Counted from the stretch's first letter, positions 1 to 8,371 are shown. The stretch is 64,000 bases of DNA from VAXT01 sp963794605 (GCA_963794605.1 CAWCEN010000002.1:806001-870000), one strand, 5' to 3'. Made by a program: numbers and translations. The notes: generated by a model from the sequence alone, not told the origin.

Positions 1-423
1 CTCGATCGAATCTATCCTCGCTACGGCTTCCCGAACGACATGCTCGTGCACCTGAACGTGATCAACGCACGCGTACGTGACGTGCCCTCGCGGCCGGTCT
101 ATGGCGTTGGCGAGAAGTCCGGGATCCGGCTCAGCCGCGTGATCCCGTCGATCTCGTGGCTGCTGACGAAGGCGTTCTTCTGGCGGATGCGGGAGAAGTA
201 CGTGATCCGAGACTTCCACCCGCTCGTCTTCTTCTACTTCTTCGGGATCTTCTTCACCGCCGTCGGGCTCGTGCTCGGGATCACGGAGACGGTGTTCCGA
301 ATCGGAGGCAACGAGATCACCGTCGCGACGGTCGTCCTGATCGCCCTGCTCCTGATCGCAGGGCTGCTGTTCACGCTGTTCGCGATGCTGTTCGACATGG
401 AGTCGAACAGGGAACTGCGCTAG
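1..423 (+). CDS. Glycosyltransferase family 2, C-terminal part (5' end outside window)
   Basis: The frame is open from base 1 and ends at TAG 421-423, giving 140 visible residues. They contain PRYGFPNDM and GEKSGIR, resembling the tail of polyprenyl-phosphate mannose/glucose-type GT2 enzymes. Two hydrophobic helices follow (FHPLVFFYFFGIFFTAVGLV and a second near the C-terminus ending LFTLFAMLFDMES). The catalytic GT-A half lies upstream and is not visible. By family it should transfer a sugar from a nucleotide donor at the cytoplasmic membrane face. It opens the polysaccharide locus and converges on a tiny membrane-protein gene 6 nt away. The family call is fairly safe; the substrate is unknown. 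Confidence 0.8.
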   Translation, partial: LDRIYPRYGFPNDMLVHLNVINARVRDVPSRPVYGVGEKSGIRLSRVIPSISWLLTKAFFWRMREKYVIRDFHPLVFFYFFGIFFTAVGLVLGITETVFRIGGNEITVATVVLIALLLIAGLLFTLFAMLFDMESNRELR

Positions 424-429
424 CGGCTC

Positions 430-567
430 TCAGCCCGGCGGCTCGTCCCAGAAGCTGTCCTTGCGCATCTTCCAGATCGAGGCGACGGTCAAGACGACCA
501 GCAGGATGATGCCGCCGATGACGAGGAACCCCAAAAGACTGAATGCAAGGAGAGCGGCGAGCGGCAC
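430..567 (-). CDS. Small single-pass membrane protein, 45 aa
   Basis: The frame gives a 45-residue protein with one long hydrophobic helix (FSLLGFLVIGGIILLVVLTV) followed by a short basic then acidic tail (KMRKDSFWDEPPG). A longer version starting at 660 is possible. I chose GTG at 567 because a promoter-like TTGACA-N17-GATGCT sits immediately upstream (602 to 574) and places this GTG about 12 nt after the first base of the -10, as expected for a leaderless transcript. No family is recognised. The topology suggests a small membrane-anchored protein next to the polysaccharide genes. It is divergent from the UDP-glucuronate decarboxylase gene. Confidence 0.5.
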   Translation of the reverse strand: MPLAALLAFSLLGFLVIGGIILLVVLTVASIWKMRKDSFWDEPPG

Positions 568-573
568 GGAGCC

Positions 574-602
574 AGCATCGCTGTCAGTAACCCGCTTGTC
601 AA
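574..602 (-). promoter_or_regulatory. Promoter, TTGACA-N17-GATGCT, for the 45-aa membrane protein
   Basis: On the minus strand a perfect -35 TTGACA (602-597) and GATGCT (579-574) are exactly 17 bp apart. GTG follows 6 nt after the -10, so the transcript would be leaderless. This is the best -35 match noticed in the window. Confidence 0.5.
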
Positions 603-620
603 CGAGGATCGAGCGCGCGG

Positions 621-635
621 TTAAGGCTTCGTAAG
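621..635 (+). promoter_or_regulatory. 15-bp motif TTAAGGCTTCGTAAG, candidate operator
   Basis: It lies in the 110-bp divergent region between the 45-aa membrane protein and the UDP-glucuronate decarboxylase gene, 29 bp upstream of the TATCCT -10. A 13/15 identical copy (TTAAGCCTTTGTAAG) occurs at 63537-63551, again between divergent genes and upstream of a TATCCT. It reads as two TAAG-type half-sites one helical turn apart, as OmpR-family regulators often use. The regulator is unknown; this is inference. Confidence 0.35.
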
Positions 636-663
636 AATCGCCCGGCCCCGCCGAGGGCATGGC

Positions 664-669
664 TATCCT
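664..669 (+). promoter_or_regulatory. -10 element TATCCT, probably leaderless
   Basis: TATCCT begins 14 nt before the GTG start at 678 and no Shine-Dalgarno lies between. This matches the actinobacterial leaderless arrangement in which transcription starts at or next to the start codon. No convincing -35 is visible. Confidence 0.5.
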
Positions 670-677
670 GCGCCCTC

Positions 678-1610
678 GTGCCTACGGCAGTCGTCACCGG
701 TGGAGCGGGCTTTCTCGGCTCACATCTCTGCGAGCACCTGCTCGAGCAGGGCCAGCGCGTGATCTGCGTCGACAACCTGGAATCGAGCTCGCTCGCGAAC
801 CTCGAGCACCTCCGGGACGACGCGTTCACGTTCATGAACCACGACGTGATCGAGCGCATCGAGATCGACGAGCCGGTCGACTACGTCTTCCACCTCGCCG
901 CGCTCGCGAGCCCGATCGACTACCTGCGCCAGCCGCTCCACTCGCTGAAGACCGGCTCCTACGGGACGCACCACGCGCTCGGCCTGGCCAAGTGGAAGCG
1001 CGCCCGCTTCCTCCTCGCCTCGACGAGCGAGATCTACGGCGACCCGCAGGTGCACCCGCAGCCCGAGACGTACTGGGGCCACGTAAACCCGATCGGCCCG
1101 CGCGGGGTCTACGACGAGGCGAAGCGCTACGCCGAGGCGCTGACGATGGCGTACCACACCCAGCAGGGCGTGGATACCGCGATCGTCCGGATCTTCAACA
1201 CCTACGGCCCGCGCATGCGCGACTACGACGGCCGCGCTATCCCGACGTTTGTGCGCCAAGCGATCGAGAACAAGCCTTTGACGGTGTTCGGCGACGGCTC
1301 GCAGACGAGGAGCTTCTGCTACGTGGACGACCTGATCCGCGGCCTCTATCTGCTCGCTGTCAGCGACGAGCACCTGCCCGTCAACCTCGGCAACCCGGGC
1401 GAGTTCACGATCCTCGAGCTCGCCGAGACGGTGCTCCGGGTGACGGAGTCGACGAGCGAGATCGTCTTCGAGGCGCTGCCCGTCGACGATCCGCAGATTC
1501 GCCAGCCGGACATCACGCGCGCCAAGCAGTTGCTCGGCTGGGAGCCGGAGATCGACCTCGAGCAAGGCCTGCGCCGGATGCTGCCGACGATGGAGCGCGT
1601 CCGTGCGTAA
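678..1610 (+). CDS. UDP-glucuronate decarboxylase-type NAD-dependent epimerase (UXS-like)
   Basis: This 310-residue extended SDR enzyme has the Rossmann motif TGGAGFLGSH (7-16), catalytic Tyr145/Lys149 in VYDEAKR and the family blocks LASTSEIYGDP, HPQPETYWG and FNTYGPRM. These are hallmarks of UDP-glucuronate decarboxylases, which make UDP-xylose with bound NAD. Length is normal for the bacterial soluble form. The GTG start at 678 is favoured by TATCCT 14 nt upstream. It overlaps the next gene by 8 nt. In this locus it most likely supplies a UDP-pentose for the surface polysaccharide. A different UDP-sugar 4-epimerase/dehydratase is the alternative, but the ETYWG and YDEAKR blocks argue against it. 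Confidence 0.85.
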   Translation: MPTAVVTGGAGFLGSHLCEHLLEQGQRVICVDNLESSSLANLEHLRDDAFTFMNHDVIERIEIDEPVDYVFHLAALASPIDYLRQPLHSLKTGSYGTHHALGLAKWKRARFLLASTSEIYGDPQVHPQPETYWGHVNPIGPRGVYDEAKRYAEALTMAYHTQQGVDTAIVRIFNTYGPRMRDYDGRAIPTFVRQAIENKPLTVFGDGSQTRSFCYVDDLIRGLYLLAVSDEHLPVNLGNPGEFTILELAETVLRVTESTSEIVFEALPVDDPQIRQPDITRAKQLLGWEPEIDLEQGLRRMLPTMERVRA

Positions 1611-2759
1611 GCAGATCGCACTCGTCGCGTTCTTCGCGGCCGGCCTCGCGGTCCTCGCCGGCCTGGTCGCACCTTCAGCGCAGCCGCGCCAGCAGTCGCG
1701 CAACCTGATCGTCGGCATCTTCGACGAGCAAGAGACATTCGGTGACCCGACCTTCGCGTACCAGCAGTACAAGCTGCTCGGCGTCGAGGCGCTCCGCGTC
1801 AACCTCTACTGGGGCGGCCCGAGCGGCGTCGCGCGCAAGAAGCGCCCCGCGAACGCGCGCAACCCGAACGACTCGGCCTACGACTGGACGATCTACGACG
1901 CGATGGTCAAGCAGTCGGTCGAGAACAAGATCAAGCCGGTCTTCTCGATCCTCTGGACGCCGTCGTGGGCAGGCCCGGCGAAGAACATGGCGCCGCGGCG
2001 GACGATCGACCTTCGCAACTTCGCGTACGCCGCCGCGAAGCGCTACAGCGGCAATTTCCATCCGACCCCCGACGCGCCCGCCCTGCCTGCGGTCAAGTTC
2101 TGGCTTGCGTGGAACGAGCCGAACAACCCGGTCTTCCTCAAGCCCCAGTTCACGAAGATCAGCCGCCGCGCAGTACAGGCTCGCCAGCCCGCGGATCTAC
2201 GCCGGCATGTGCAACGCCGATCATGTCGGGCGTCCACCTGACCGGCGTCGCCGGCGAGAAGGTCGCCTGCGGCGTGACCGCGCCACGCGGGAACAACACC
2301 GGGACGCAGCCGCGAGCCTCGGTCTCTCCGCTCATCTTCCTGCGCGGCCTCAAGCGGGCTCACGCGCGGTTCGACGTCTACGCGCATCACCCCTACTACC
2401 AGCATCCGAACGAGTCGCCGCGCAAGCCGCCGCCCGGGCCGCGGGCGATCACACTCGGGAACATCAACGAGCTGCTCCGTGAGCTCAAGCGACTCTACGG
2501 GAACAAGCATCTCTGGATCACCGAGTACGGCTACCAGACGAATCCGCCCGACCGAAGCTTCGGCGTCTCCTGGACGAAGCAGGCGAGCTACGTGTCCCAG
2601 GCGTACGGGATCGCCCGCAGGAATCCGCGAATCGACATGATGATCTGGTTCCTCATGAAGGACGAGGCGAGGATCGGAAACGGCTGGCAGTCCGGCCTCT
2701 ACACGGCCACCGGGCGGCGTAAGCCGAGCTGGCAAGCCTTCCGGCGGATGCCGAAATAG
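1603..2759 (+). pseudogene. Secreted glycoside-hydrolase-like protein (GH5/GH39 clan type), two frame disruptions
   Basis: The N-terminal frame (GTG 1603) gives a signal peptide (ALVAFFAAGLAVLAGLVAPS) and a TIM-barrel-like protein with LAWNEPNNPVFLKPQF, the NEP motif carrying the acid/base glutamate. Coding then moves to a second frame near 2165 (QYRLASPRIYAGMCNA). Near 2219 it moves to a third (IMSGVHLTGVAGEKVACGV), continuing to WITEYGYQT, which supplies the second glutamate, and ends at 2759. Each shift fits a one-base gain or loss; removing one G at about 2219 restores NAIMSGVH. Reassembled, it is about 385 residues. A secreted glycosidase could trim or modify the exopolysaccharide. The lesions may be sequencing errors. 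Confidence 0.7.
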
Positions 2760-2764
2760 CGCGA

Positions 2765-2790
2765 ACGGGCCGTATCATTAAACGGCCCGT
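2765..2790. promoter_or_regulatory. Perfect 8-bp inverted repeat ACGGGCCG/CGGCCCGT around TATCAT
   Basis: The left arm is 2765-2772, the 10-nt loop TATCATTAAA is 2773-2782 and the right arm is 2783-2790. The loop carries a -10-like TATCAT 16 nt before the GTG at 2789, and the right arm overlaps the first two bases of that start codon. It could be an operator, a start-codon-sequestering hairpin, or a terminator for the upstream gene; no T-run follows. Confidence 0.45.
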
Positions 2791-4312
2791 GGCTACTGAA
2801 CAAGCGCCTCCGGCACAGCCCCCGAAGACCGCCCCGAGCCCGCGAGACGACGATCTCGAGAACGCCCCGCTCGGAGACATCCGTTCGACGACGCCGTTTC
2901 TGCCTCTGCAGGGGGCGCTTCGCCGGAGTGCCAGCGTCGTGGCGCTCGTCGTGCTCGACCTCGTCGGCCTCGTCCTGGGCGTCTACGCGGCGCTCACGCT
3001 GAGGGCCCTCGTCTACGGCAACGAGGTCTCGCAATGGGGCTTGCGCTGGAAGGTCGAGACGGACTGGCTGCCGTTCTTGACCGTGATCACCGTGCTCGTC
3101 TTCTGGCGGGCCGGGCTGTACACCGAGCGGGAGCGCCGTGCAGGGTTCGGACGAATTCTCGCCTCGCTCGCACTCGTCGCCGTGATCACGCTGATCTTCA
3201 CGATCGGCACGGGCCACAACTTCCAGACGTACGGCCTCGCGCCGACCGCAGTCGTTCTGAGCGCGGCCCTCATCGGCCTCCTACGGGGAAGCTATGACGT
3301 GATCACGGGCGACCTGCTCAAGTTCGCGGGCGTCCGGAGACGGGCGATCCTCGTCGGCTCGGGTGAGAGCCTTGCGCGGCTTCGGCGCACACTCGGAGCG
3401 AGCCGCGGCGGGATCGACTACGAGTTCGTCGGTGCGCTGTCGACGTCGCCGGACAGCGCGGGCCTCCGCTCGCTCGGCCCGCCCTCGTCGATACCGGCTG
3501 TCCTCGCGGCGCACAAGGTGGACGAGTTGATCGTCACCGACTCGGACTTCAGCGACCGCGAGTTGATCGAGATCGTCGAGCAGGCGCACCGACGCGGAGT
3601 GAAGGTACGGGTCGCCCCGCGTGCGACCGAGCTCCTGATCGAGCGCCGCGGCGAGTACGTGCCCGGGCAGGGCGTGCCGCTGTTCGAGATGCGACCGCCG
3701 GTTTTCGCCGGCGCGGACTGGCTCGTGAAACGCGGATTCGACCTGTCCGTCAGCGCGCTGGTCACGATCCTCGGGTTTCCGCTCTGGGCCTTCATCGCGC
3801 TTGCGATCAAGCTCGACTCCTCCGGGCCCGTCTTCCACCGCGATAGCCGCATCGGCCTGAACGAGAAGGAGTTCGGAATGATCAAGTTCCGGACGATGCG
3901 GGCGGATGCCGAGGCTCAGCAGGCTGAGCTCGAGCGCCGCAACGAGGCCGAGGGCGCGCTGTTCAAGATCAAGGACGATCCCCGTGTCACCCGCGTGGGG
4001 CGCTTCCTTCGCCGCTTCTCGCTCGACGAGATCCCGCAGGTGCTGAACGTCCTGCGCGGCGAAATGAGCCTCGTCGGCCCGCGACCGCTCCCGGTGCGCG
4101 ACTACGAGCTGCTCGAGGAGTGGCACCGCAAGCGCTACCTCGTGCTGCCGGGGATGACCGGGCTCTGGCAGGTGGCCGGCCGCTCGAGCCTCGGCTTCGA
4201 CGACCTCGTGCGGCTCGACTTCTACTACCTCGAGCACTGGTCGATCTGGCTCGACATCTCGATCCTGCTGAAGACGATTCCCGCGGTGCTCGGCGCCCGG
4301 GGCGCGTACTAG
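2789..4312 (+). CDS. Exopolysaccharide polyprenyl glycosylphosphotransferase (WbaP/WcaJ type)
   Basis: This 507-residue enzyme should transfer a sugar-1-phosphate from a nucleotide sugar to undecaprenyl phosphate, starting repeat-unit assembly at the inner membrane. The N-terminal third has several membrane helices and a CoA-binding-like Rossmann domain. The C-terminal sugar-transferase domain (about 315-507) shows the hydrophobic hairpin after VKRGFDL, then IKFRTMRADA, SLDEIPQVLNVLRGEMSLVG, GPRPLP and PGMTGLWQVAGRS. The length suits full PglC/WbaP-like family members. GTG at 2789 follows TATCAT by 16 nt and sits in an inverted repeat. The initial sugar cannot be deduced. The domain identity is very secure. 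Confidence 0.93.
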   Translation: MATEQAPPAQPPKTAPSPRDDDLENAPLGDIRSTTPFLPLQGALRRSASVVALVVLDLVGLVLGVYAALTLRALVYGNEVSQWGLRWKVETDWLPFLTVITVLVFWRAGLYTERERRAGFGRILASLALVAVITLIFTIGTGHNFQTYGLAPTAVVLSAALIGLLRGSYDVITGDLLKFAGVRRRAILVGSGESLARLRRTLGASRGGIDYEFVGALSTSPDSAGLRSLGPPSSIPAVLAAHKVDELIVTDSDFSDRELIEIVEQAHRRGVKVRVAPRATELLIERRGEYVPGQGVPLFEMRPPVFAGADWLVKRGFDLSVSALVTILGFPLWAFIALAIKLDSSGPVFHRDSRIGLNEKEFGMIKFRTMRADAEAQQAELERRNEAEGALFKIKDDPRVTRVGRFLRRFSLDEIPQVLNVLRGEMSLVGPRPLPVRDYELLEEWHRKRYLVLPGMTGLWQVAGRSSLGFDDLVRLDFYYLEHWSIWLDISILLKTIPAVLGARGAY

Positions 4313-4321
4313 CGTTCGCCG

Positions 4322-5446
4322 ATGGCCTCGCGGCGCAGAGTCCTGTCCGTGGTCGGGACGCGGCCGAACATGATGAAGATCGCCCCGATCGCGGCCGAGC
4401 TCGGACGGCGCGGGGACGAGTTCGAGCACGTGCTCGTGCACACGGGCCAGCACTACGACCGCGAGCTGTCCGACATCTTCCTCGAGGAGCTCGGCGTCGG
4501 CGAGCCGGACTACGCGCTCGGCGTCGGCTCCGGGTCGCATGCCCAGCAGACCGCGCGCGTGATGGAGCGCCTCGAGCCGGTGCTGCTGGAGACGGAGCCG
4601 GACGTCGTGCTCGTTCCGGGCGACGTGAACTCGACGATGGCCGCTGCCCTGACGGCGTCGAAGCTGCTGCTCCCGATCGGGCACGTCGAAGCGGGCCTCC
4701 GCTCGTTCGACCGGACGATGCCGGAGGAGATCAATCGGATCGTCGCCGACCAGGTCTCGCAGTTCCTGTTCATCCACTCGCCGGAGGCGCGCGACAACCT
4801 GCTCGCCGAAGGGTGCGCCGCAGAGTCGATCCACGACGTCGGCAACACGATGATCGACTCGCTCGTCGCGATGCGGGAGCGGATCGACGAGGCCGGTGCG
4901 CCCGAGGCCCGCGGCTTGTCGCGCGGCGAGTACCTCGTCGTGACGCTGCACCGGCCGAACCTCGTCGACGGGCCACTCCTCGCGGACGCGGTCGCGCAGC
5001 TGGCGGCGGTCTCGGAGGCGCTCGAGGTCGTCTTCCCCGTGCATCCACGGACGCGCGCGTCCCTCGAACTGCTCGGCGTCGATGTGACCACGGAGCGGCT
5101 GCGCCTGATCGATCCGGTCGGTTACGTCGAGTTCCTCAGTCTCGTCGCCGGCTCCGCGGGAGTCCTGACCGACTCGGGCGGGATTCAGGAGGAGACGACG
5201 TACCTCGGGCTGCCCTGCTTCACGCTGCGCGCCAACACGGAGCGGCCGATCACGGTCGAGATGGGCACGAACGTCCTGTTGGGGCTGGCACCGGAGCGGA
5301 TCGCGGAGGTGCCTGTGCTGATCGAGAAGGCCCGTGGTCGGCGGGCGCGCGTTCCGCCGCTCTGGGACGGGAAGGCATCGTCCCGGATCGCGGACGTCCT
5401 CGCGCGCTTCCCGCTCGAGGAGCTCGCCGTAGCCCGCTCGGGCTAG
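4322..5446 (+). CDS. wecB: UDP-N-acetylglucosamine 2-epimerase (non-hydrolysing)
   Basis: This 374-residue cytosolic enzyme interconverts UDP-GlcNAc and UDP-ManNAc. It shows the family opening VVGTRPNMMKIAPI, HTGQHYD, GDVNSTMAAAL, HVEAGLRSFDR with PEEINR, and the C-terminal LTDSGGIQEE and EMGTNVL blocks. Length is normal. ATG 4322 lies 12 nt after TAGCGT (4310-4315), which overlaps the stop of the preceding gene, so an internal leaderless start is possible. It supplies ManNAc-type residues to the locus. The stop overlaps the stop of the convergent gene in a shared CTAG. Confidence 0.93.
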   Translation: MASRRRVLSVVGTRPNMMKIAPIAAELGRRGDEFEHVLVHTGQHYDRELSDIFLEELGVGEPDYALGVGSGSHAQQTARVMERLEPVLLETEPDVVLVPGDVNSTMAAALTASKLLLPIGHVEAGLRSFDRTMPEEINRIVADQVSQFLFIHSPEARDNLLAEGCAAESIHDVGNTMIDSLVAMRERIDEAGAPEARGLSRGEYLVVTLHRPNLVDGPLLADAVAQLAAVSEALEVVFPVHPRTRASLELLGVDVTTERLRLIDPVGYVEFLSLVAGSAGVLTDSGGIQEETTYLGLPCFTLRANTERPITVEMGTNVLLGLAPERIAEVPVLIEKARGRRARVPPLWDGKASSRIADVLARFPLEELAVARSG

Positions 5447-6441
5447 CGCCGGGCCGCGACAGCCGTGATGTGCCCCTCGGCGTGGGCCACGGTCGGGCCC
5501 TGTCCGATCCGGCGGACCGTGCAGGTCTGTCGACACCGGACGGCGAAGGTCTGCGCGCCGGCTTCGGTCGCCACGAGCAGATCGCCCGGCCGCACGCCGG
5601 CTGCCAGGAGCTCTCGGCCACGGGCGATCAGGAGGCTGTCGGAGCCCGGCGTGGGCGAGCCCGGCGCTCCGAGATCGGCGAGATAAGCGACGCCCCGTCG
5701 ATCGAATCCGGGCGGGACGAATCCCACGGATTCCGGCCCGATGTCTCCGCCGGCCGGGAACAGGTAGTCGGTAAGCGCCTCCGACAGTCCGCGGTTGTCG
5801 ATGGCAAAGAGCCGACCTCCGACCTCGTCCACAACGATCAGCCGCCGAGCGAAGCGCCCGAACGACCGCGGCGCGACGGCGATGCCGCCCTCGGCCCGTG
5901 GTCCTCCCTGGAGGACGACGGTCGAGCGTCCACGGCAGTCGAACGCGTACAGCGTCAGGCTGTTCCCGAACAGCACCGTGACGAGGAGCCGGTTGCCGAA
6001 GCGGCCGCCGGTGTCGAAGGCGATCCCGGACGGGAAGGCGCCAGCTGGAAGGTCGGCGAAGCGACGGCTGCGGCCGAGGCGGTCGACGCGATCGATGCCC
6101 GGAGTCGCAGTCGGGGCGAGCACGTACACGTCGTCCCTGCGGAACGAACATGCCGCTCCGGACACCTTGCGGTTGCGCGCGATCGCGATGTACGGCTCGC
6201 CGCCCTGAGGAACATACCCGCGGGCGAAGCGCTTCACGGGCCCGCCGCGGCGGAGCAGGAAGAGCCCCCGGCGGGTCGAGATCACGAGGCGCCCGTCCGC
6301 CCGCGGCCCGACGACGTCCACGATCGCGGGCAGATGCTTCAGCGGCCGCCAGCGCGCGTCGGCCCGGCCTTGCGCGGCAGAGCCGGCCGCAAGGACGAGC
6401 AGCCCGGTCGCGAGGGTGGAGACAACAGCAACACCGCGCAC
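5443..6441 (-). CDS. Secreted beta-propeller-like protein of unknown function
   Basis: The protein has 332 residues from GTG 6441, or 340 from GTG 6465. I prefer 6441 because TATCGT (6454-6449) is 13 nt upstream. The N-terminus is a clear signal peptide (VAVVSTLATGLLVLAAGSAA). The remainder has repeated sheet-forming blocks such as GGIAVAPRSFGRFARRLIVV, SGIAFDTGGRFGNRLLVTVL and FAIDNRG, suggesting a six-bladed NHL/SMP-30-like propeller, plus late cysteines in CRQTCTVRRIG. No catalytic residues are recognisable. It is convergent with wecB and divergent from the GDP-deoxyhexose genes. The fold call is an inference from repeat character. Confidence 0.6.
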   Translation of the reverse strand: MRGVAVVSTLATGLLVLAAGSAAQGRADARWRPLKHLPAIVDVVGPRADGRLVISTRRGLFLLRRGGPVKRFARGYVPQGGEPYIAIARNRKVSGAACSFRRDDVYVLAPTATPGIDRVDRLGRSRRFADLPAGAFPSGIAFDTGGRFGNRLLVTVLFGNSLTLYAFDCRGRSTVVLQGGPRAEGGIAVAPRSFGRFARRLIVVDEVGGRLFAIDNRGLSEALTDYLFPAGGDIGPESVGFVPPGFDRRGVAYLADLGAPGSPTPGSDSLLIARGRELLAAGVRPGDLLVATEAGAQTFAVRCRQTCTVRRIGQGPTVAHAEGHITAVAARR

Positions 6442-6448
6442 CCTGGCC

Positions 6449-6492
6449 ACGATAGCTTCGCCCACAAAGCCTTCACAGGCCGCTGCTAGGGT
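6449..6492. promoter_or_regulatory. Divergent leaderless promoters (TATCGT minus, TAGGGT plus)
   Basis: The minus-strand -10 TATCGT at 6454-6449 serves GTG 6441. The plus-strand -10 TAGGGT at 6487-6492 begins 14 nt before GTG 6501. No Shine-Dalgarno precedes either start. Confidence 0.4.
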
Positions 6493-6500
6493 CGTGCGCC

Positions 6501-7385
6501 GTGAGCGGCCCGATCCTCGTCACCGGCGCTCAGGGCTTCGTGGGAGGCCATCTGCTCGCGCAGCTCGGTGAGCGTGCCGTCGCCGTCGACGTGGACGTCA
6601 CTGATGCCGAGGCTGTCGCCCGTGCTGTCGCCGAGGCGACTCCCGATGCAGTCGTGCACCTCGCGGCGCTGTCGTCCGTCGCCGACTCCTGGGGCGAGGC
6701 CGCCGAGGTCTGGCGCGTGAACGTCCTCGGCACCGTCAACGTCCTCGAGGCCGTCCGCGCCGAAGCTCCCGGGGCGCGCGTGCTCGCCGTCTCGACAGGC
6801 CAGGTCTACGGCGATGCCGAGCAGATCCCCACCACCGAGGAGAGCCCGGTCGCCCCGCTCTCACCGTACGCCGCCTCGAAGGCCGCGGCAGAGCTCGCCT
6901 GCGCCTCTTCGAACCTCGATGTCGTCATCGTACGGCCGTTCCAGCACGAAGGCCCAGGCCGCGACGAGCGCTTTGCGGTCGGCTCGTGGGCGGCCCAGAT
7001 CGCCCGCGCTGAGGAGTCCGGAGGCGGCACCGTGCGCGTCGGTGAGCTCTCGTCGAAGCGCGACATCACCGACGTGCGTGACATCTGCCGCGCCTACGAG
7101 CTGCTGCTCGATCCTTCGGTCGCGGCCGGCACGTACAACGTCGCGAGCGGCCGAGCGGTCGAGATGAGCGAGGTGCTCGAGGCCCTCGTCGGGCTGGCGA
7201 AGGTTCCGATCGAGGTCGAGGCCGACCCGGCGCGCAGCCGGCCGTCCGACCTACCCGTGGTCTGCGGCGACGCCTCGCGCCTGCGGGCCGCGACTGGCTG
7301 GAAGCCTATGATCCCGCTCGAGCAAACCCTGGCCGACACGCTGGACGCGGCGCGTCGGGCCGCGACGAGGATGGCGAGCGCATGA
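6501..7385 (+). CDS. rmd: GDP-4-dehydro-6-deoxy-D-mannose reductase-like SDR
   Basis: This 294-residue extended SDR has LVTGAQGFVGGHL at the N-terminus, STGQVYG, and the catalytic Tyr/Lys in SPYAASKAA. RMD enzymes reduce GDP-4-keto-6-deoxymannose to GDP-D-rhamnose with NAD(P)H. The assignment rests on size, on the FQHEGPGRD region typical of RMD, and on direct coupling to gmd by a 4-nt ATGA overlap. GTG 6501 follows TAGGGT by 14 nt. Another dTDP/GDP-sugar reductase, giving for example 6-deoxytalose, is possible, since stereochemistry cannot be read from sequence. Confidence 0.78.
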   Translation: MSGPILVTGAQGFVGGHLLAQLGERAVAVDVDVTDAEAVARAVAEATPDAVVHLAALSSVADSWGEAAEVWRVNVLGTVNVLEAVRAEAPGARVLAVSTGQVYGDAEQIPTTEESPVAPLSPYAASKAAAELACASSNLDVVIVRPFQHEGPGRDERFAVGSWAAQIARAEESGGGTVRVGELSSKRDITDVRDICRAYELLLDPSVAAGTYNVASGRAVEMSEVLEALVGLAKVPIEVEADPARSRPSDLPVVCGDASRLRAATGWKPMIPLEQTLADTLDAARRAATRMASA

Positions 7386-8371
7386 GCGAACAGAAGGCTC
7401 TGATCACGGGCATCACCGGCCAGGACGGCTCCTACCTCGCCGAGCTGCTGCTCGAGAAGGGCTACGAGGTGTACGGCATGGTCCGCCGCGCCTCGACCGA
7501 GAACTTCGACCGGATCGCCCATCTCACCGACCGGCTCACGCTTCTCCAGGCCGACCTCCTCGACCAGTCGTCGCTCGTCGAGGCCCTCGAGGAGGCCCGC
7601 CCGGGCGAGCTCTACAACCTCGGCGCGCAGAGCTTCGTCCCGACCTCGTGGAAGCAGCCGGTGCTCACGGCCGAGTTCACGGCCGTCGGAGTGACGCGGA
7701 TGCTCGAGGCGGTCCGCCGCGTCGACCCGGACATCCGCTTCTACCAGGCGTCCTCGTCGGAGATGTTCGGGAAGGTGCGCGAGGTCCCGCAGAACGAACG
7801 AACCCCCTTCTACCCGCGCTCGCCGTACGGCGTGGCGAAGGCATACGGGCACTTCATCACGGTCAACTACCGCGAGTCGTACGGGCTCTACGCGGTCTCC
7901 GGAATCCTCTTCAACCACGAATCGCCCCGTCGCGGGCTCGAGTTCGTCACCCGCAAGATCTCCGACGGCGTCGCGCGCATCAAGCTCGGGCTCACCGACG
8001 AGCTGCGCCTCGGCAACCTCGATGCGAAGCGCGACTGGGGCTATGCGGGCGACTACGTCGAGGCGATGTGGCGGATGCTCCAGGCCGACGAGCCCGAGGA
8101 CTACGTGATCGCGACCGGCGAGGAGCACTCGGTGCAAGAGTTCGCCGAGATCGCCTTCGCCCACGCGGGCCTCGACTCGAAGCAGCACGTGAAGACAGAC
8201 CCTGAGTTCCTCCGGCCGGCCGAGGTCGACCATCTCGTCGGCGACGCGACGAAGGCCCTGGAGCAGCTCGGCTGGCAGCCGCGCGTCTCGTTCAAGGAGC
8301 TCGCCGAGCTGATGGTCGACGCCGATCTGGAGAGGCTCTCGAACACCGCAGCTCTGGACGTGACCGGATGA
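7382..8371 (+). CDS. gmd: GDP-mannose 4,6-dehydratase
   Basis: This 329-residue enzyme converts GDP-D-mannose to GDP-4-keto-6-deoxy-D-mannose. It shows the GMD signature ITGITGQDGSYLAELLLEKG, YGMVRRAS, ASSSEMFGKV, the active-site SPYGVAKAYGHFITVNYRES and ILFNHESPRRG, all diagnostic. Length is slightly short of the usual 340-370 but complete. It overlaps rmd upstream and a methyltransferase downstream by 4 nt each, forming a three-gene translationally coupled operon. With rmd it gives GDP-D-rhamnose or a related 6-deoxyhexose. Confidence 0.95.
   Translation: MSEQKALITGITGQDGSYLAELLLEKGYEVYGMVRRASTENFDRIAHLTDRLTLLQADLLDQSSLVEALEEARPGELYNLGAQSFVPTSWKQPVLTAEFTAVGVTRMLEAVRRVDPDIRFYQASSSEMFGKVREVPQNERTPFYPRSPYGVAKAYGHFITVNYRESYGLYAVSGILFNHESPRRGLEFVTRKISDGVARIKLGLTDELRLGNLDAKRDWGYAGDYVEAMWRMLQADEPEDYVIATGEEHSVQEFAEIAFAHAGLDSKQHVKTDPEFLRPAEVDHLVGDATKALEQLGWQPRVSFKELAELMVDADLERLSNTAALDVTG

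Noticed and set aside
430..660. 76-aa version of the small membrane protein
   Set aside because: The added N-terminal residues extend across the promoter-like TTGACA-N17-GATGCT and the shared operator-like motif; the shorter 45-aa start fits the promoter.
3281..6151. 956-aa minus-strand reading frame
   Set aside because: It lies antisense to the glycosylphosphotransferase and wecB, which carry complete family motifs. The translation is Arg/Asp-rich low-complexity, typical of the shadow frame of high-GC genes.
4120..6489. 789-aa plus-strand reading frame
   Set aside because: Overlaps wecB and the 3' end of the transferase in another frame and shows Arg/Ala-rich shadow composition with no recognisable domain.
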